From: Desulfocapsa sp.
Lineage (GTDB): Bacteria > Desulfobacterota > Desulfobulbia > Desulfobulbales > Desulfocapsaceae
Direction: 5' to 3'
DNA length: 21,499 nt
Assembly: GCA_029934915.1 (NCBI GenBank)
Contig: JAOZLI010000011.1
Span: forward strand, 1-21,499
Below, piece by piece: positions 9,321 through 18,127 of this stretch; the first letter of the stretch is position 1; each line of letters begins with the position of its first letter. Made by a program: the position numbers and the translations under genes. Under the pieces are notes generated by a model. That model saw only the letters and a program-made list of their open reading frames with translations, was not told the DNA's origin and ran no database searches.

Positions 9321-9671
9321 AACAACCTCCTAAAATAAAATAATAAACAAACAGATACAAAAGCGTTTCTGTTTTAATCTCCATCAGCAACAACGCCATC
9401 TTGGAACACTCATTTTGTGTAATGATCAGATAATTCAAGCCCTGCTGTTTGTCAAGTTTATTTCACTCTTTCCTTATCAACTTTTTCGCATTCATATTCA
9501 CATCTGGATATCTTCTCCTGATTACCCAAAAATTCTTATATCACAGCTGTGAAAATCATTAGCTATCAGTCATTTTATCTAGTAGTGTCTGCTCTGGCAA
9601 AAAATGTAAATTATGACTCAGGGGGGTACTCAAAAATATTTCCTGTAATCCCTAACCAAGAGAAACAAAAA
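9321..9671. other. Divergent intergenic region, ferredoxin and 118-aa gene
   Basis: 351 bp with no gene I can support. It holds the ferredoxin leader and candidate promoter on the minus side. Toward the plus-strand gene it contains a perfect 12-bp palindrome TCACAGCTGTGA (9541-9552), a possible operator. The open frame from a GTG at 9549 runs into the next gene but has no ribosome site, so I treat it as untranslated. No clear plus-strand promoter was found. Confidence 0.5.
9427..9455 (-). promoter_or_regulatory. Candidate promoter of the ferredoxin gene
   Basis: On the minus strand a perfect TTGACA (9450-9455) stands 17 nt from TATCTG (9427-9432), a 3/6 match to TATAAT. The start would be near 9420, giving a leader of about 100 nt. 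It is supported by the -35 match and ideal spacing only; the -10 is poor. Confidence 0.4.
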
Positions 9672-10028
9672 ATGGCAAAAAAGAAAAAACTCTCGAAAAA
9701 GAATACCGCCTTGGTTGCAGAAAAAAATGAAGCAGCCATGGTTGAGGGTATCCTTGAAGGAAGTCCTGACGGAATAGGCGTTGTTATCATACGCCTTGAA
9801 TGCGGATGCAAGAAAATGGCGGCAGTTGGTCTTGATGGCGACGCCGCATCCGAAATAATTATCTATCGAGATCAGGCTGAAAGTATCTGCCACAAATGTA
9901 AAGAAGATAACGGCCACTACCTGCGCATAACCGAAGAGTTTATCCATTGGCAAAAGCCAGAACCAAGTGATGCTCAAAAAGAAATAATCAACACTAAGGT
10001 TTTTGGTCCCCCACCAATGACAAATTAA
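9672..10028 (+). CDS. Small protein with CxC and CxxC cysteine pairs, function unknown
   Basis: 118 aa from the ATG at 9672. A lysine-rich start (MAKKKKLSKK) is followed by an alpha/beta-looking body. Two cysteine pairs, CGC (Cys44, Cys46) and CHKC (Cys73, Cys76), about 30 residues apart, could bind one zinc ion; that is inference. There is no signal peptide or membrane segment, and I do not recognise a family. The frame stays open back to a GTG at 9549, but that extension (with runs like YSKIFPVIP) has no ribosome site and looks non-coding. The chosen ATG has only a weak AAGAGA upstream. The coiled-coil gene follows 116 nt later with no terminator between. Confidence 0.65.
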   Translation: MAKKKKLSKKNTALVAEKNEAAMVEGILEGSPDGIGVVIIRLECGCKKMAAVGLDGDAASEIIIYRDQAESICHKCKEDNGHYLRITEEFIHWQKPEPSDAQKEIINTKVFGPPPMTN

Positions 10029-10144
10029 GATACTGCCTCAATATCTATGTGATAAATGTTAGGCTTGATTTTTCGGGCACTCACGAGTAGTTTCACACAA
10101 GTTAATTTAAATTAAAATAGATCCATCGTTTGGGAGAAATTGTA

Positions 10145-12118
10145 ATGAATTCAAATGGAAAAATCATTTTCGGAGGCTTTATAGCCGTTTCTGCTGTCGT
10201 GGTGCTTCTTCTTTTTTCAATGCAGAACAGTGCGCAGTTGAAATTGGACATTGAAGATGTGAAACATACTGTTGCCGAAAAAGAGGCTGCAATTGATGCA
10301 ATCAACAGTGAGCTGGACACTGCTCAATCTAAAACTAAAACAGCAGAAGTAAAAAATCAGCTCATCCCTGAGTTAAGGAGTAGCCTTGAAACAACAGAAC
10401 AAGAAAAACTTGTTTATATCCAACAGCTGGACGATTTCCAAGCTGAACTTCAAAAACAGGTAGATATTGCTGCAAAACGATTATCAGAAATTACGTCTTT
10501 GCAAAAACAGCAAGAAGATCAGCAGCAACTGCTGACTGAAAAACAGATAGAGCATCAGCAACTGCTGGCTGATAGTAACGAAACAATAACAACTGCTGAT
10601 CAGCAAAAAACTGAGCTGAATACCGCCCTTATGTCTACATTGGCAGAGCTTGAGCTGCAGAAGCATGCACTTGAGCAAACATTGGATACACTGGGACAAA
10701 AGGACCGTGTTATTCAGATTTACAAGGAAAAACTTGATAAGTCTGCTGAAGAGATCATGATGCTTCACACCGTCGATAGCAGTGAACAGCTTAATCTTAA
10801 ATTAGTTCTTGACGAACTAGCTGTAAAAAACCAATTTGTTCAAAACCTTCCCAGTAACTGTAAGCCAAGTGATGACCCAGCTGCAGAAAAAGCTGATACT
10901 CCAGAGGCTAAATCTCCATCCGTTTTAAGCAATGAGTCCGATCAGGCGTTAATTGTGAAACTGAGCCTTGCAAATGATAATCTGGATACTGAACTAAATA
11001 TACAGCAGGAAACGATAGCAAATCTGCAAAGTAAAATCGCCGCAAGTGACGAACTTTCGTCCTCCTACGCTACAGAATCTGAACAATTATTACTCACCGG
11101 CAAAGCCAGAGAAGATGAGATACGTTTGCTGAAGCATAAGATCAATGGTCTTGAAGCATCGCTTACAGCAATTAACGATACCATTGCAAATAAAGAACAA
11201 GCAGTTAAGGCCGCGAGAGAACAAACTCAAGGAATTGCAGCCCCCCTTACCGAAAAGATTTCAGGACTGGAATTACAACTTTCTCAACTTGCAAATCGAC
11301 AGGCAGCTGTTACCAATGAACTTAGCGAATCAAGAACGACAATCACCACTCTTCAGAATGATAAACAAATTATCTCTGATGAACTGAATTCTACGGAGAC
11401 CGCCCTTGCAACTCTGCAAGAGCAAACGGACAAGCTTGTTGAGGAACTCAAAACTGCCAATGCTACTCTCGATAGTCAACAAAGCCAGGCAACTGAACTG
11501 AACGCAACCATAAAAAGCAAACGAATAGCACTCTCCAAAGAATCAAAGAGTAATAAAGCACTAAACAAGGAAGTAGTAACTCTTAAAAATTCACTGCAAA
11601 TATCAAAGGACGATGTTACCAGACTTAACAACCTTTCCTCCTCTTTTGATAAACGGATGCAGGACAGTACAGCATCTCAAATACAGATGAGTACCACGAT
11701 TAACAAACTTGAGAACTCGATTAGCGAAAGAGAAGCCGCTATTCAAAAGCTAGAGGGTGAGTACAAAGTTCGTACTGCTCAATTTATGGAGGTTCGTGAC
11801 AGACTTTCAACTGCTGGCAATATTAAATTGCACGACATGGACACAATTCATAAGCATGAAGCGCGCATTGCCAGACTTATTGAAGAAATTACCGAATACG
11901 AAAATTCGAACAAAAAGATGCGGACAAGAAACAAAGAGTTGCTGGATGCGTTAAATGAGAAGCAACCTGAGCCCCCTGTTGTGGAAGAGAAACCAGCCCC
12001 TGAAGCGGTACCAGAAGAAGTAACAAAAGAGGAAGTGCCCCAGGAAGAAGCTGTTCAAGAGGAAGCCATTAAGGAAGATGCTGCCCAGGAAACGCCTGAA
12101 GCAGAAGAAAATATGTAA
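10145..12118 (+). CDS. Membrane-anchored long coiled-coil protein with acidic tail
   Basis: 657 aa. One hydrophobic helix at about 6-26 (IIFGGFIAVSAVVVLLLF) is followed by some 580 residues rich in Glu, Gln, Lys, Leu and Ala with heptad-like spacing and almost no Gly or Pro, as expected of an extended alpha-helical coiled coil. A break near residues 235-265 contains the only cysteine (SNCKPSDDPA) and several prolines. The last 50 residues are low-complexity and acidic (EEV/EEA/QEE repeats with Pro). The start at 10145 has GGGAG 8 nt upstream; an in-frame TTG at 10130 is less likely. The topology suggests an inner-membrane anchor with a long rod. It could be an envelope or chromosome-organising scaffold, but no functional domain is visible. 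Confidence 0.85.
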   Translation: MNSNGKIIFGGFIAVSAVVVLLLFSMQNSAQLKLDIEDVKHTVAEKEAAIDAINSELDTAQSKTKTAEVKNQLIPELRSSLETTEQEKLVYIQQLDDFQAELQKQVDIAAKRLSEITSLQKQQEDQQQLLTEKQIEHQQLLADSNETITTADQQKTELNTALMSTLAELELQKHALEQTLDTLGQKDRVIQIYKEKLDKSAEEIMMLHTVDSSEQLNLKLVLDELAVKNQFVQNLPSNCKPSDDPAAEKADTPEAKSPSVLSNESDQALIVKLSLANDNLDTELNIQQETIANLQSKIAASDELSSSYATESEQLLLTGKAREDEIRLLKHKINGLEASLTAINDTIANKEQAVKAAREQTQGIAAPLTEKISGLELQLSQLANRQAAVTNELSESRTTITTLQNDKQIISDELNSTETALATLQEQTDKLVEELKTANATLDSQQSQATELNATIKSKRIALSKESKSNKALNKEVVTLKNSLQISKDDVTRLNNLSSSFDKRMQDSTASQIQMSTTINKLENSISEREAAIQKLEGEYKVRTAQFMEVRDRLSTAGNIKLHDMDTIHKHEARIARLIEEITEYENSNKKMRTRNKELLDALNEKQPEPPVVEEKPAPEAVPEEVTKEEVPQEEAVQEEAIKEDAAQETPEAEENM

Positions 12119-12139
12119 TTTATTTTCGAGTAAGCCTTT

Positions 12140-12187
12140 AAGGGTCTGCAGAAGTATATTTCTACTTCAGCAGACCCTTTTCTTTTT
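12140..12187 (+). terminator. Rho-independent terminator of the coiled-coil gene
   Basis: Stem AAGGGTCTGC (12140-12149) with GCAGACCCTT (12170-12179), extended by an inner stem GAAGTA/TACTTC with an A/A mismatch between, then TTCTTTTT. It lies 21 nt after the stop at 12118. Its right half is also the last codons of the opposing CbiA-family gene. Confidence 0.85.
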
Positions 12188-13538
12188 CAAGCTGACAACG
12201 CCTTATAAATCCAGCTGCCCAGGCTGGTGTCCCCAAGGCATGAACATGCGTATAGAGTGCCAGCGTGTTCTTGAATGTCAGACCATCCCTTCCATTTTGA
12301 AATCCTGTTCCCCTTTTCATTTTCAGCACCAGATCTTCCGGCTTACCATCCCACTCTAGAATTGTTGAATATCGAAATTCATGCCCCTTTACCTCCTGCC
12401 CTTTTGTGTAAAAAGGATTCTCAGTATCAGCGTTAAAAATTGAATAGCCATGGGCCTGCGGTTTCTTTGACATTCCAAAACGAATTGGGAAAACCCCGGT
12501 TAGGGAATACTCCTCGCCATCAAGTTCAATGGATTCTCCCAGATAAATAAGGCCCCCACATTCTGCATAGACGGGTAAACCGTTATGGATTGCGTCACGG
12601 AGAGATTCTCTAAATAAACTGTTTTGTGCAAGGAGTTTGGCCGATGTCTCGGGAAATCCACCACCAATATACAAGCCATCAAGTTCAGGCAGAGATTTAT
12701 CTTCAAGGGCATTAATGGCAATGAGTTCTGCCCCATGCTCTTCCAGAGCTTCGAGATTTTCTGAATAATAAAACTGAAAGGCAGCATCAACAAGCAGACC
12801 AATGCGTAATGTCTTTTGATTGTTTTGCTGTTCTGTTACGTTATCTGGTTCTGGTATATCTACCATGACCTCAAGGATACGATCTAAATCTAGATGTTCG
12901 GAAGCTGTTTCTGCCAAAAGTTCCATGGCCTGTTCACTTCCATCATACTCCTGATGTGGCGTAACACCCAGATGACGCATGGGAAAGATATCGCGTTTCA
13001 TTCGCGGAATTGCACCCAACACGGGAACCCCGGTATACTTCTCAATGGCCTGGGTAACGATAGACTGATGGCGTTTAGTCCCTATTTGATTAAGGATAAC
13101 ACCACGAATATCCACCCGCTCATCAAGTTTCATGCAACCAAGAACCATGGCAGCAACGGTGCGAGTTGTTTTAGTACAATTGACGACAAGAAGGATGGGA
13201 AGGTTAAGCGCAATGGCTAGTTCTGCAGTTGAATAGCCTCCTTCAGGGGTTACACCATCATACAGGCCACGATTCCCTTCCAGTACCACAACGTCAGCGC
13301 CACGACTCTTCTCTCTAAAAGAGGTGGTGATAACCTCAGCACTCATCAGGTAAGGATCCAGATTATAACAATTGTTACCTGCTGCCAGCTTCATCCAGCC
13401 GGCATCAATATAATCCGGCCCTTTTTTGAAGGGAATCACCTTCTCTCCCCTCTTCGTCAATGCCGCTGTTAAACCTACAGCTACGACACTTTTCCCTGAT
13501 CCACCGGCAAGACCGGCTACTACGATTCCTTTGGTCAT
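12162..13538 (-). CDS. cbiA: CbiA/DsrN-family glutamine-dependent a,c-diamide synthase
   Basis: ATP- and glutamine-dependent amidation of tetrapyrrole acetate side chains. 458 aa from the chosen ATG. The N-terminal dethiobiotin-synthetase-like domain has a P-loop (GLAGGSGKS, about 9-17) and FKKGPDYIDAGW (about 37-48). The C-terminal class I amidotransferase domain has the nucleophile in YAECGGLIYLG (Cys327) and a late HVHALGTPAW (His431, His433). The gene stands alone with no other cobalamin genes or cobalamin riboswitch nearby. Cobyrinate amidation (CbiA) is the standard call, while sirohaem amidation for dissimilatory sulfite reductase (DsrN) is a real alternative. The frame stays open to 13613, but those extra 25 residues come partly from a repeat, so I start at 13538. 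No good ribosome site precedes it. Confidence 0.88.
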   Translation of the reverse strand: MTKGIVVAGLAGGSGKSVVAVGLTAALTKRGEKVIPFKKGPDYIDAGWMKLAAGNNCYNLDPYLMSAEVITTSFREKSRGADVVVLEGNRGLYDGVTPEGGYSTAELAIALNLPILLVVNCTKTTRTVAAMVLGCMKLDERVDIRGVILNQIGTKRHQSIVTQAIEKYTGVPVLGAIPRMKRDIFPMRHLGVTPHQEYDGSEQAMELLAETASEHLDLDRILEVMVDIPEPDNVTEQQNNQKTLRIGLLVDAAFQFYYSENLEALEEHGAELIAINALEDKSLPELDGLYIGGGFPETSAKLLAQNSLFRESLRDAIHNGLPVYAECGGLIYLGESIELDGEEYSLTGVFPIRFGMSKKPQAHGYSIFNADTENPFYTKGQEVKGHEFRYSTILEWDGKPEDLVLKMKRGTGFQNGRDGLTFKNTLALYTHVHALGTPAWAAGFIRRCQLEKEKGLLK

Positions 13539-13593
13539 TTTTTTTATATTTATGAATGATGAACTTAGCGCACTACGTGCGGGTTTAAAAAGA

Positions 13594-13704
13594 GAATATC
13601 GAATTTCGAACAAGGAATGTCGAATGTCGATCGGAATAAAAGACGACAGCCTGAAGTTTTTCTCCTTCTACGGTTCGACATTCCCTGTTCGACATTCGAT
13701 ATTC
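13594..13704. repeat. Inverted repeat element with TCGAA-rich arms
   Basis: Two 31-nt arms, 13594-13624 and 13674-13704, are inverted copies with 29 of 31 positions matching, around a 49-nt core. The arms are built from repeated ATCGAA/TTCGAA/TGTCGAA words (for example GAATATCGAATTTCGAACAA). It looks like a dispersed palindromic repeat rather than a gene. It ends about 55 nt from the amidotransferase start and probably displaces or carries part of its 5' region. No second copy is in the window. Confidence 0.85.
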
Positions 13705-13752
13705 GTCTTTGTTTTTTGATAGGCTATAGCCTGAAATGCTAGCAACCTAAAA

Positions 13753-14424
13753 TTAATGTTCAACCTTTCCCTGTATCTTCCATGCCTGAACATACATATC
13801 GTTCAAACGCTCTTCCAGTATAATTCGATATTCCTCAAATGCGTCTGATTTTATTTTAGCCGGAACATCCAATGGTTCACCAAAAAAAATCTGAATATGC
13901 GAAAAAGGATACGGGATAATCGTTTTGTCCCAGGAGTTAAATCTGACATAACGATTGCAGGACCAAAGCGTAGGCAAGACTGGTATCCCCGTGCGTGAGG
14001 CAAGCATAATTATCCCGGACTGGACAACTCTGGCAGGCCCTTGAGAACCATCTGCCACGATACCCCCATTACGTCCTTCACGCATTAATCGTATCAGCTT
14101 TTTCAATGCAGCCATGCCTCCTCTGTTCCTTGAGCCACGCACAGTTTCAAAACCAAACTTCTCAGCAAGACGACTTATATATTCACCATCTTTGCTGGAA
14201 CTCACCATGACCACACCCGATGTTTTCTGAGCGTAGTAAAAAGTATACAGGAAGCCATAATGAAAAAATGATCCTATAAAATGATTGCCTCTGGCTACAA
14301 TCTGATCTTTATACTTCTCATTATGTACCGTTATTCTGCAGGTTTTGAATAATACTTTGGCAAGGATATAGACAAAGCCAGGGATAACCTTCAACGATAC
14401 CTTATACCAGAAATCACTTTTCAT
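13753..14424 (-). CDS. Lysophospholipid acyltransferase-like protein (DUF374 family)
   Basis: 223 aa, predicted membrane-associated acyltransferase of the LPLAT superfamily, DUF374 group. It likely transfers a fatty acyl chain to a lipid or lipid A-type acceptor. Recognisable segments are a hydrophobic N-terminal helix (about 11-27), [16 protein letters not shown] (about 71-86), [16 protein letters not shown] (about 92-107), [16 protein letters not shown] (about 123-138) and a final PLDVPA. The superfamily's HX4D motif is not clear: GNHFIGSFF (about 46-54) has the His but no Asp at the expected place. Its ATG overlaps the uvrB stop as ATGA, so it is translated from the uvrB message. Confidence 0.85.
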   Translation of the reverse strand: MKSDFWYKVSLKVIPGFVYILAKVLFKTCRITVHNEKYKDQIVARGNHFIGSFFHYGFLYTFYYAQKTSGVVMVSSSKDGEYISRLAEKFGFETVRGSRNRGGMAALKKLIRLMREGRNGGIVADGSQGPARVVQSGIIMLASRTGIPVLPTLWSCNRYVRFNSWDKTIIPYPFSHIQIFFGEPLDVPAKIKSDAFEEYRIILEERLNDMYVQAWKIQGKVEH

Positions 14425-16442
14425 CCGATCTCAATCTCAAGTTTTCGAAGTGCTTTAATTTTATCACGTAATGCTGCGGCTTCTTCAAATGCCAACTCCT
14501 GTGCAGCCTCTTGCATCTCTTTTTCCAGTTTTTTAATTTCTGCCTCCAACTCACCAATACTATAATAAACAGGAAGCTCTTCAGCGGCTTTCAGCAAACT
14601 GTTTTCCATATCATCTGCGGCCTCATACCCACTGGCCTGCAAATGCTTCTGCAAGGTGTTTTTCACATTGGATCGAATGGTGGTGGGTGTGATTCCATGC
14701 TCTTTATTATGGGCTTTTTGGATTACCCTCCGTCGTTCTGTCTCATCGATGGTACGCTGCATGGATCCTGTCATATCATCTGCGTAGAGAATTACGATAC
14801 CGTTTGCATTCCTGGCTGCCCGACCGCAGGTCTGGATAAGAGAGCGTTCAGATCGAAGGAATCCTTCCTTATCAGCATCTAGAATAGCAACAAGAGAAAC
14901 TTCGGGGATATCCAACCCTTCCCGTAGCAGATTGATCCCCACCAGCACATTATATTCTCCCTTGCGCAGATCATGGATCAGTTCTATCCGCTCAAGGGTT
15001 TTAATATCTGAATGCAGATACCGCACTTTTACATCGAGTTTCTCGTAATAATCCGTAAGATCCTCAGACATTCGTTTCGTAAGTGTTGTCACCAGGACAG
15101 CTTCATTCAGATCCGTTCGTATCCTAATTTCTTCCAACAGATCGTCAACCTGGGTTGTGGCAGGACGGACTTCAATCTTGGGATCAAGAAGTCCTGTGGG
15201 ACGAATAATCTGATCGACAATCCTGCCCTCTGCCTGTTCTATCTCATAGGCGCCAGGCGTTGCAGAGACATAGATCACCTGGTGAATCCGCTCATTGAAT
15301 TCTTCAAAACGCAGCGGACGATTATCAAGTGCTGATGGTAAGCGGAATCCATATTCCACAAGTGTGGTTTTCCGTGCTCGATCCCCATTATACATGCCAT
15401 TTAACTGGGGTACTCCAATATGGGACTCATCAAGAAAAAGAAGAAAATCTTCAGGGAAATAATCAATAAGGTTTGGTGGTGCAACACCGGGCTCTTTTCC
15501 TGTAAGATGCCTGGAGTAATTCTCTATTCCGTTGCAATACCCAAGCTCCTGTATCATCTCAAGATCAAACATTGTTTTCTGCTCAAGACGTTGCAATTCA
15601 AGAAGTCTGTTTTCCTGATGGAAAAAGGCCAGTCGTTCCTTCAATTCTATTTTTATGGTCTCCACAGCCTTTTGCAGCCGATCTTTAGAAGTTACAAAAT
15701 GACTTCCTGGAAATACAGTAAATTCGTCAAGTTTCTCAAGAACTACACCACGCAAAGGGTCAATAACGGAAAGAGAATCTATGGTATCCCCAAAAAACTC
15801 AACCCGCAGAGCCACCTCTTCCTCATGCACCGGGAAGATGTCTATGACATCACCTCGTACCCTAAAGGTGCCACGATGAAAAGAGATATCATTTCGTTCA
15901 TACAACATAAAAACCAGTCGTCTCTGCACTTCTTCAGGCGGATATTCTTCATCCCTTCGCAAAAACAGGTGCATGTTCTTATATTCATCGGGAGAACCAA
16001 GGCCATAGATACAGGAAACTGAAGCAACGATCAGGACATCGCTCCTGGTAAGTAGTGAGCGAGTGGCAGAATGACGCATTTTATCAATGGCATCATTGAT
16101 GGCTGAATCTTTCTCAATATAAGTATCAGATTGTGGAATATAGGCTTCCGGTTGATAATAATCGTAGTAGGAAACAAAATACTCCACGGCATTCTCTGGA
16201 AACAACTCTTTAAATTCACCAAACAACTGCGCTGCCAGGGTTTTGTTCGGTGCTATAATCAAGGCAGGACGCTGCACCTTATCAATGACCGAGGCCATGG
16301 TGAAAGTCTTACCAGACCCGGTAACACCAAGAAGCACCTGACTTTTCGCCCCGTCTTCAATCCCTTTTGCAATTTTTGCTATGGCTTCCGGCTGGTCTCC
16401 CGAGGCTGAGTAGGGTGCTATAAGTTTAAAGGTTTTTTCCAT
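14421..16442 (-). CDS. uvrB: UvrABC excinuclease subunit B
   Basis: Damage-verifying helicase-like subunit of nucleotide excision repair, working with UvrA and UvrC. The 673-aa protein is full length. Walker A GVTGSGKT is at about 39-46, and the beta-hairpin region [20 protein letters not shown] that inserts behind the lesion is at about 91-110. DESH marks motif II, and the later helicase motifs include [13 protein letters not shown] and QTCGRAARN. The C-terminal UVR motif ([20 protein letters not shown]) contacts UvrC and UvrA. It leads a two-gene unit with the acyltransferase. No LexA box that I recognise lies in the 241-bp gap upstream. Confidence 0.98.
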   Translation of the reverse strand: MEKTFKLIAPYSASGDQPEAIAKIAKGIEDGAKSQVLLGVTGSGKTFTMASVIDKVQRPALIIAPNKTLAAQLFGEFKELFPENAVEYFVSYYDYYQPEAYIPQSDTYIEKDSAINDAIDKMRHSATRSLLTRSDVLIVASVSCIYGLGSPDEYKNMHLFLRRDEEYPPEEVQRRLVFMLYERNDISFHRGTFRVRGDVIDIFPVHEEEVALRVEFFGDTIDSLSVIDPLRGVVLEKLDEFTVFPGSHFVTSKDRLQKAVETIKIELKERLAFFHQENRLLELQRLEQKTMFDLEMIQELGYCNGIENYSRHLTGKEPGVAPPNLIDYFPEDFLLFLDESHIGVPQLNGMYNGDRARKTTLVEYGFRLPSALDNRPLRFEEFNERIHQVIYVSATPGAYEIEQAEGRIVDQIIRPTGLLDPKIEVRPATTQVDDLLEEIRIRTDLNEAVLVTTLTKRMSEDLTDYYEKLDVKVRYLHSDIKTLERIELIHDLRKGEYNVLVGINLLREGLDIPEVSLVAILDADKEGFLRSERSLIQTCGRAARNANGIVILYADDMTGSMQRTIDETERRRVIQKAHNKEHGITPTTIRSNVKNTLQKHLQASGYEAADDMENSLLKAAEELPVYYSIGELEAEIKKLEKEMQEAAQELAFEEAAALRDKIKALRKLEIEIG

Positions 16443-16526
16443 GCCTTTTCATCTACTCCATTTCTCTGCTTCCAGCAAATAAATAGAACGTTGACGATCG
16501 CTTATTCATTTGATATCCTTTGATCA

Positions 16527-16553
16527 TATCAGGTAACCACGTGAAACCTGATA
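16527..16553. promoter_or_regulatory. Inverted repeat, candidate operator in the uvrB/regulator divergent region
   Basis: TATCAGGT (16527-16534) and ACCTGATA (16546-16553) form a perfect 8-bp inverted repeat with an 11-nt spacer that contains CACGTG. It is centred about 58 nt upstream of the expected start of the response-regulator transcript, a usual place for an activator or autoregulator site. It could equally serve uvrB on the other strand. The binding protein is unknown. Confidence 0.45.
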
Positions 16554-16582
16554 AGTGCCTTGTCGGTGCTTGTTTACTTTTT

Positions 16583-16591
16583 TGATATAAT
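16583..16591 (+). promoter_or_regulatory. Extended -10 promoter of the response regulator gene
   Basis: TGATATAAT is a perfect extended -10 (TGnTATAAT). No -35 with 17-nt spacing is present; TTGTCG at 16560-16565 is 20 nt away. Initiation is expected near 16598, leaving a leader of about 85 nt. The missing -35 with an upstream inverted repeat suggests activator dependence. Confidence 0.6.
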
Positions 16592-16683
16592 ACTACTCTC
16601 ATATTTTCTTGCTTTTTTCAGATTTGATGGAGTAAGGCACTAAATGACTTTGCACACGCACAGCATTCGGAGATTCGCTAGCA

Positions 16684-17328
16684 ATGAAAAAAACTGCTGT
16701 CTATATTATTGATGATCACCCTGTAATCAGACACGGGGTACGTTCCGTTCTCAATAAGACCACGGATATGGAAGTTATTGGAGAGTCCAGGGGCGCGAAA
16801 TCTGCAATGGCGGAATTCAAAACAATTGAGCCCGATGTTATTGTTCTCGATATTACCCTTGAAGGCATTAGTGGTATTGACCTTATTCCGCGCATTAGGG
16901 AAAAATTAGAAAACGTACTTATTGTCATTTACTCCATGCACGAAAATCCCAACCAGGTCTATCGTGCAATTAAAGCCGGAGCAAAGGGATATGTACTGAA
17001 GGGTGACGAAATAAAGGACCTGATCACCGCCATTCGTAATGTTACTCAGAATAAGCTCTACGTAAGCAGTGGTCTCTCCCCGAAAATACTCAACCAGGTA
17101 ACCAGCGGCAAAACAGACCAGAGTTCCCTGTCCATGTTAACGCCAAGAGAATACGAGATAGCCAATCTGCTTGTCCAGGGTATGAATCCCGATGAAATAG
17201 GTGAAACACTTTTTATAAGTCCCAAAACGGTTCGTGTCCATCGAACCAATATCATGCATAAACTTGGTTGCGCACGGGTGAACGAACTTCTTCTTTGTCT
17301 TGCCGACCACTTTCCTCGTTCCCACTGA
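16684..17328 (+). CDS. NarL/FixJ-type response regulator (orphan)
   Basis: 214-aa two-component regulator. The receiver domain (about 1-120) has the acidic pair Asp10/Asp11, the phosphorylation site Asp56 in VIVLDITL, Ser84 and Lys106. A LuxR-type helix-turn-helix fills about 150-214, with LTPREYEIANLLVQG and SPKTVRVHRTNIMHKLG. The ATG is preceded by GGAG at 11 nt. No histidine kinase is adjacent, so the partner is elsewhere. The methyltransferase gene follows 12 nt later and is probably co-transcribed; hcp lies further on behind its own promoter. The targets cannot be told from sequence. Confidence 0.95.
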   Translation: MKKTAVYIIDDHPVIRHGVRSVLNKTTDMEVIGESRGAKSAMAEFKTIEPDVIVLDITLEGISGIDLIPRIREKLENVLIVIYSMHENPNQVYRAIKAGAKGYVLKGDEIKDLITAIRNVTQNKLYVSSGLSPKILNQVTSGKTDQSSLSMLTPREYEIANLLVQGMNPDEIGETLFISPKTVRVHRTNIMHKLGCARVNELLLCLADHFPRSH

Positions 17329-17340
17329 CATTCTTCAACG

Positions 17341-18111
17341 TTGACACCCGCCCACACACCTCACAGGGAACCTGAGGAGATCTTCCTTCCGCTCTCGCAG
17401 GAACGTTATGCTGAGTTTTATGCCCTGGAAATGAATTCCTTCAAAGAGGATATCCATTTCTATAAAAACCATATCAACGAAGGATCACGAGTTCTGGAAC
17501 TGGGTTGCGGCACAGGACGAATCTGTCGTGCATTGTCAGCACGTTGCCAGATTACAGGGCTTGATCTTTCGCTTTCAATGCTCACACAGGCCGTAATAAA
17601 AACAAACGATTCTGAATCCTATGTCTGCATGGATATGTGCAGGATGGCCTTTCGTGCTGGTTTCGATCACATCCTTATCCCTTATAATACCTTAAATCTG
17701 TTACGCGATGAAGGTCTTATCAGCAGATGTCTTTACCAGGCCGCCACATTACTTAAACCTCGAGGTACCCTGCTCTTTCAACTCTACATCCCTGATCCGG
17801 AAACTCACGCGTCTCAGGGCAAAAAAACATTTCAGTTCCAAAGCTTTTCCTTACCTGAAAAAAAAGGACAAGTAATTAAAGAAACCCTTCGCAGCTTTGA
17901 CGCCATTTCAGAAACGATTCGTCTTGAAGAACGCTATCGTGTACGCCCTGCGTGTCATCCAGCGAACAAGGAAGATCTGTCTCACATTCTTTATCTAGCT
18001 GGTTTTTCTACAGAGAAATGGGCAAACCTTTTTTCAAAAGCCGGTTTCAATTCATCTCCTTTCAAATCTTCCTCCCAAAACGTCCTCTTGGCACAAACGT
18101 CTCTTTTTTGA
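17341..18111 (+). CDS. Class I SAM-dependent methyltransferase
   Basis: 256 aa. The SAM-binding motif I is VLELGCGTGRI (about 51-61), the acidic end of strand 2 is ITGLDLSLSML, and a post-motif strand reads LKPRGTLLFQLYIPD. The substrate is unknown; the fold is that of small-molecule type 11/25 methyltransferases. The start is uncertain: the longest frame begins with TTG at 17341 without a ribosome site, but an ATG at 17431 would remove the conserved-looking segment ERYAEFYALEM that usually precedes motif I. The 12-nt gap after the response regulator argues for co-transcription and perhaps translational coupling. Confidence 0.85.
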   Translation: MTPAHTPHREPEEIFLPLSQERYAEFYALEMNSFKEDIHFYKNHINEGSRVLELGCGTGRICRALSARCQITGLDLSLSMLTQAVIKTNDSESYVCMDMCRMAFRAGFDHILIPYNTLNLLRDEGLISRCLYQAATLLKPRGTLLFQLYIPDPETHASQGKKTFQFQSFSLPEKKGQVIKETLRSFDAISETIRLEERYRVRPACHPANKEDLSHILYLAGFSTEKWANLFSKAGFNSSPFKSSSQNVLLAQTSLF

Positions 18112-18127
18112 TAAAAAAAATAATCTC

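Noticed and set aside
9541..9552. TCACAGCTGTGA as a CRP site
   Set aside because: The CRP pattern is TGTGA-N6-TCACA; here the half-sites are in the opposite order and nearly touching. Kept only as an unspecified palindrome.
9595..9612. Sigma-54 promoter from TGGCA before the 118-aa gene
   Set aside because: The GC of the -12 element is absent at the required spacing.
10102..10115. TTAATTTAAATTAA palindrome before the coiled-coil gene as an operator
   Set aside because: Pure A+T palindromes are frequent in AT-rich spacers; the -35 candidate near it (TTTCAC) is poor.
13721..13732. AGGCTATAGCCT perfect palindrome as the terminator of the uvrB-acyltransferase unit
   Set aside because: It is only 12 bp with no loop and no T-run following on the minus strand.
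13539..13752. Cobalamin riboswitch upstream of the CbiA-family gene
   Set aside because: The gap is filled mainly by the inverted repeat; no B12-box-like sequence is visible.
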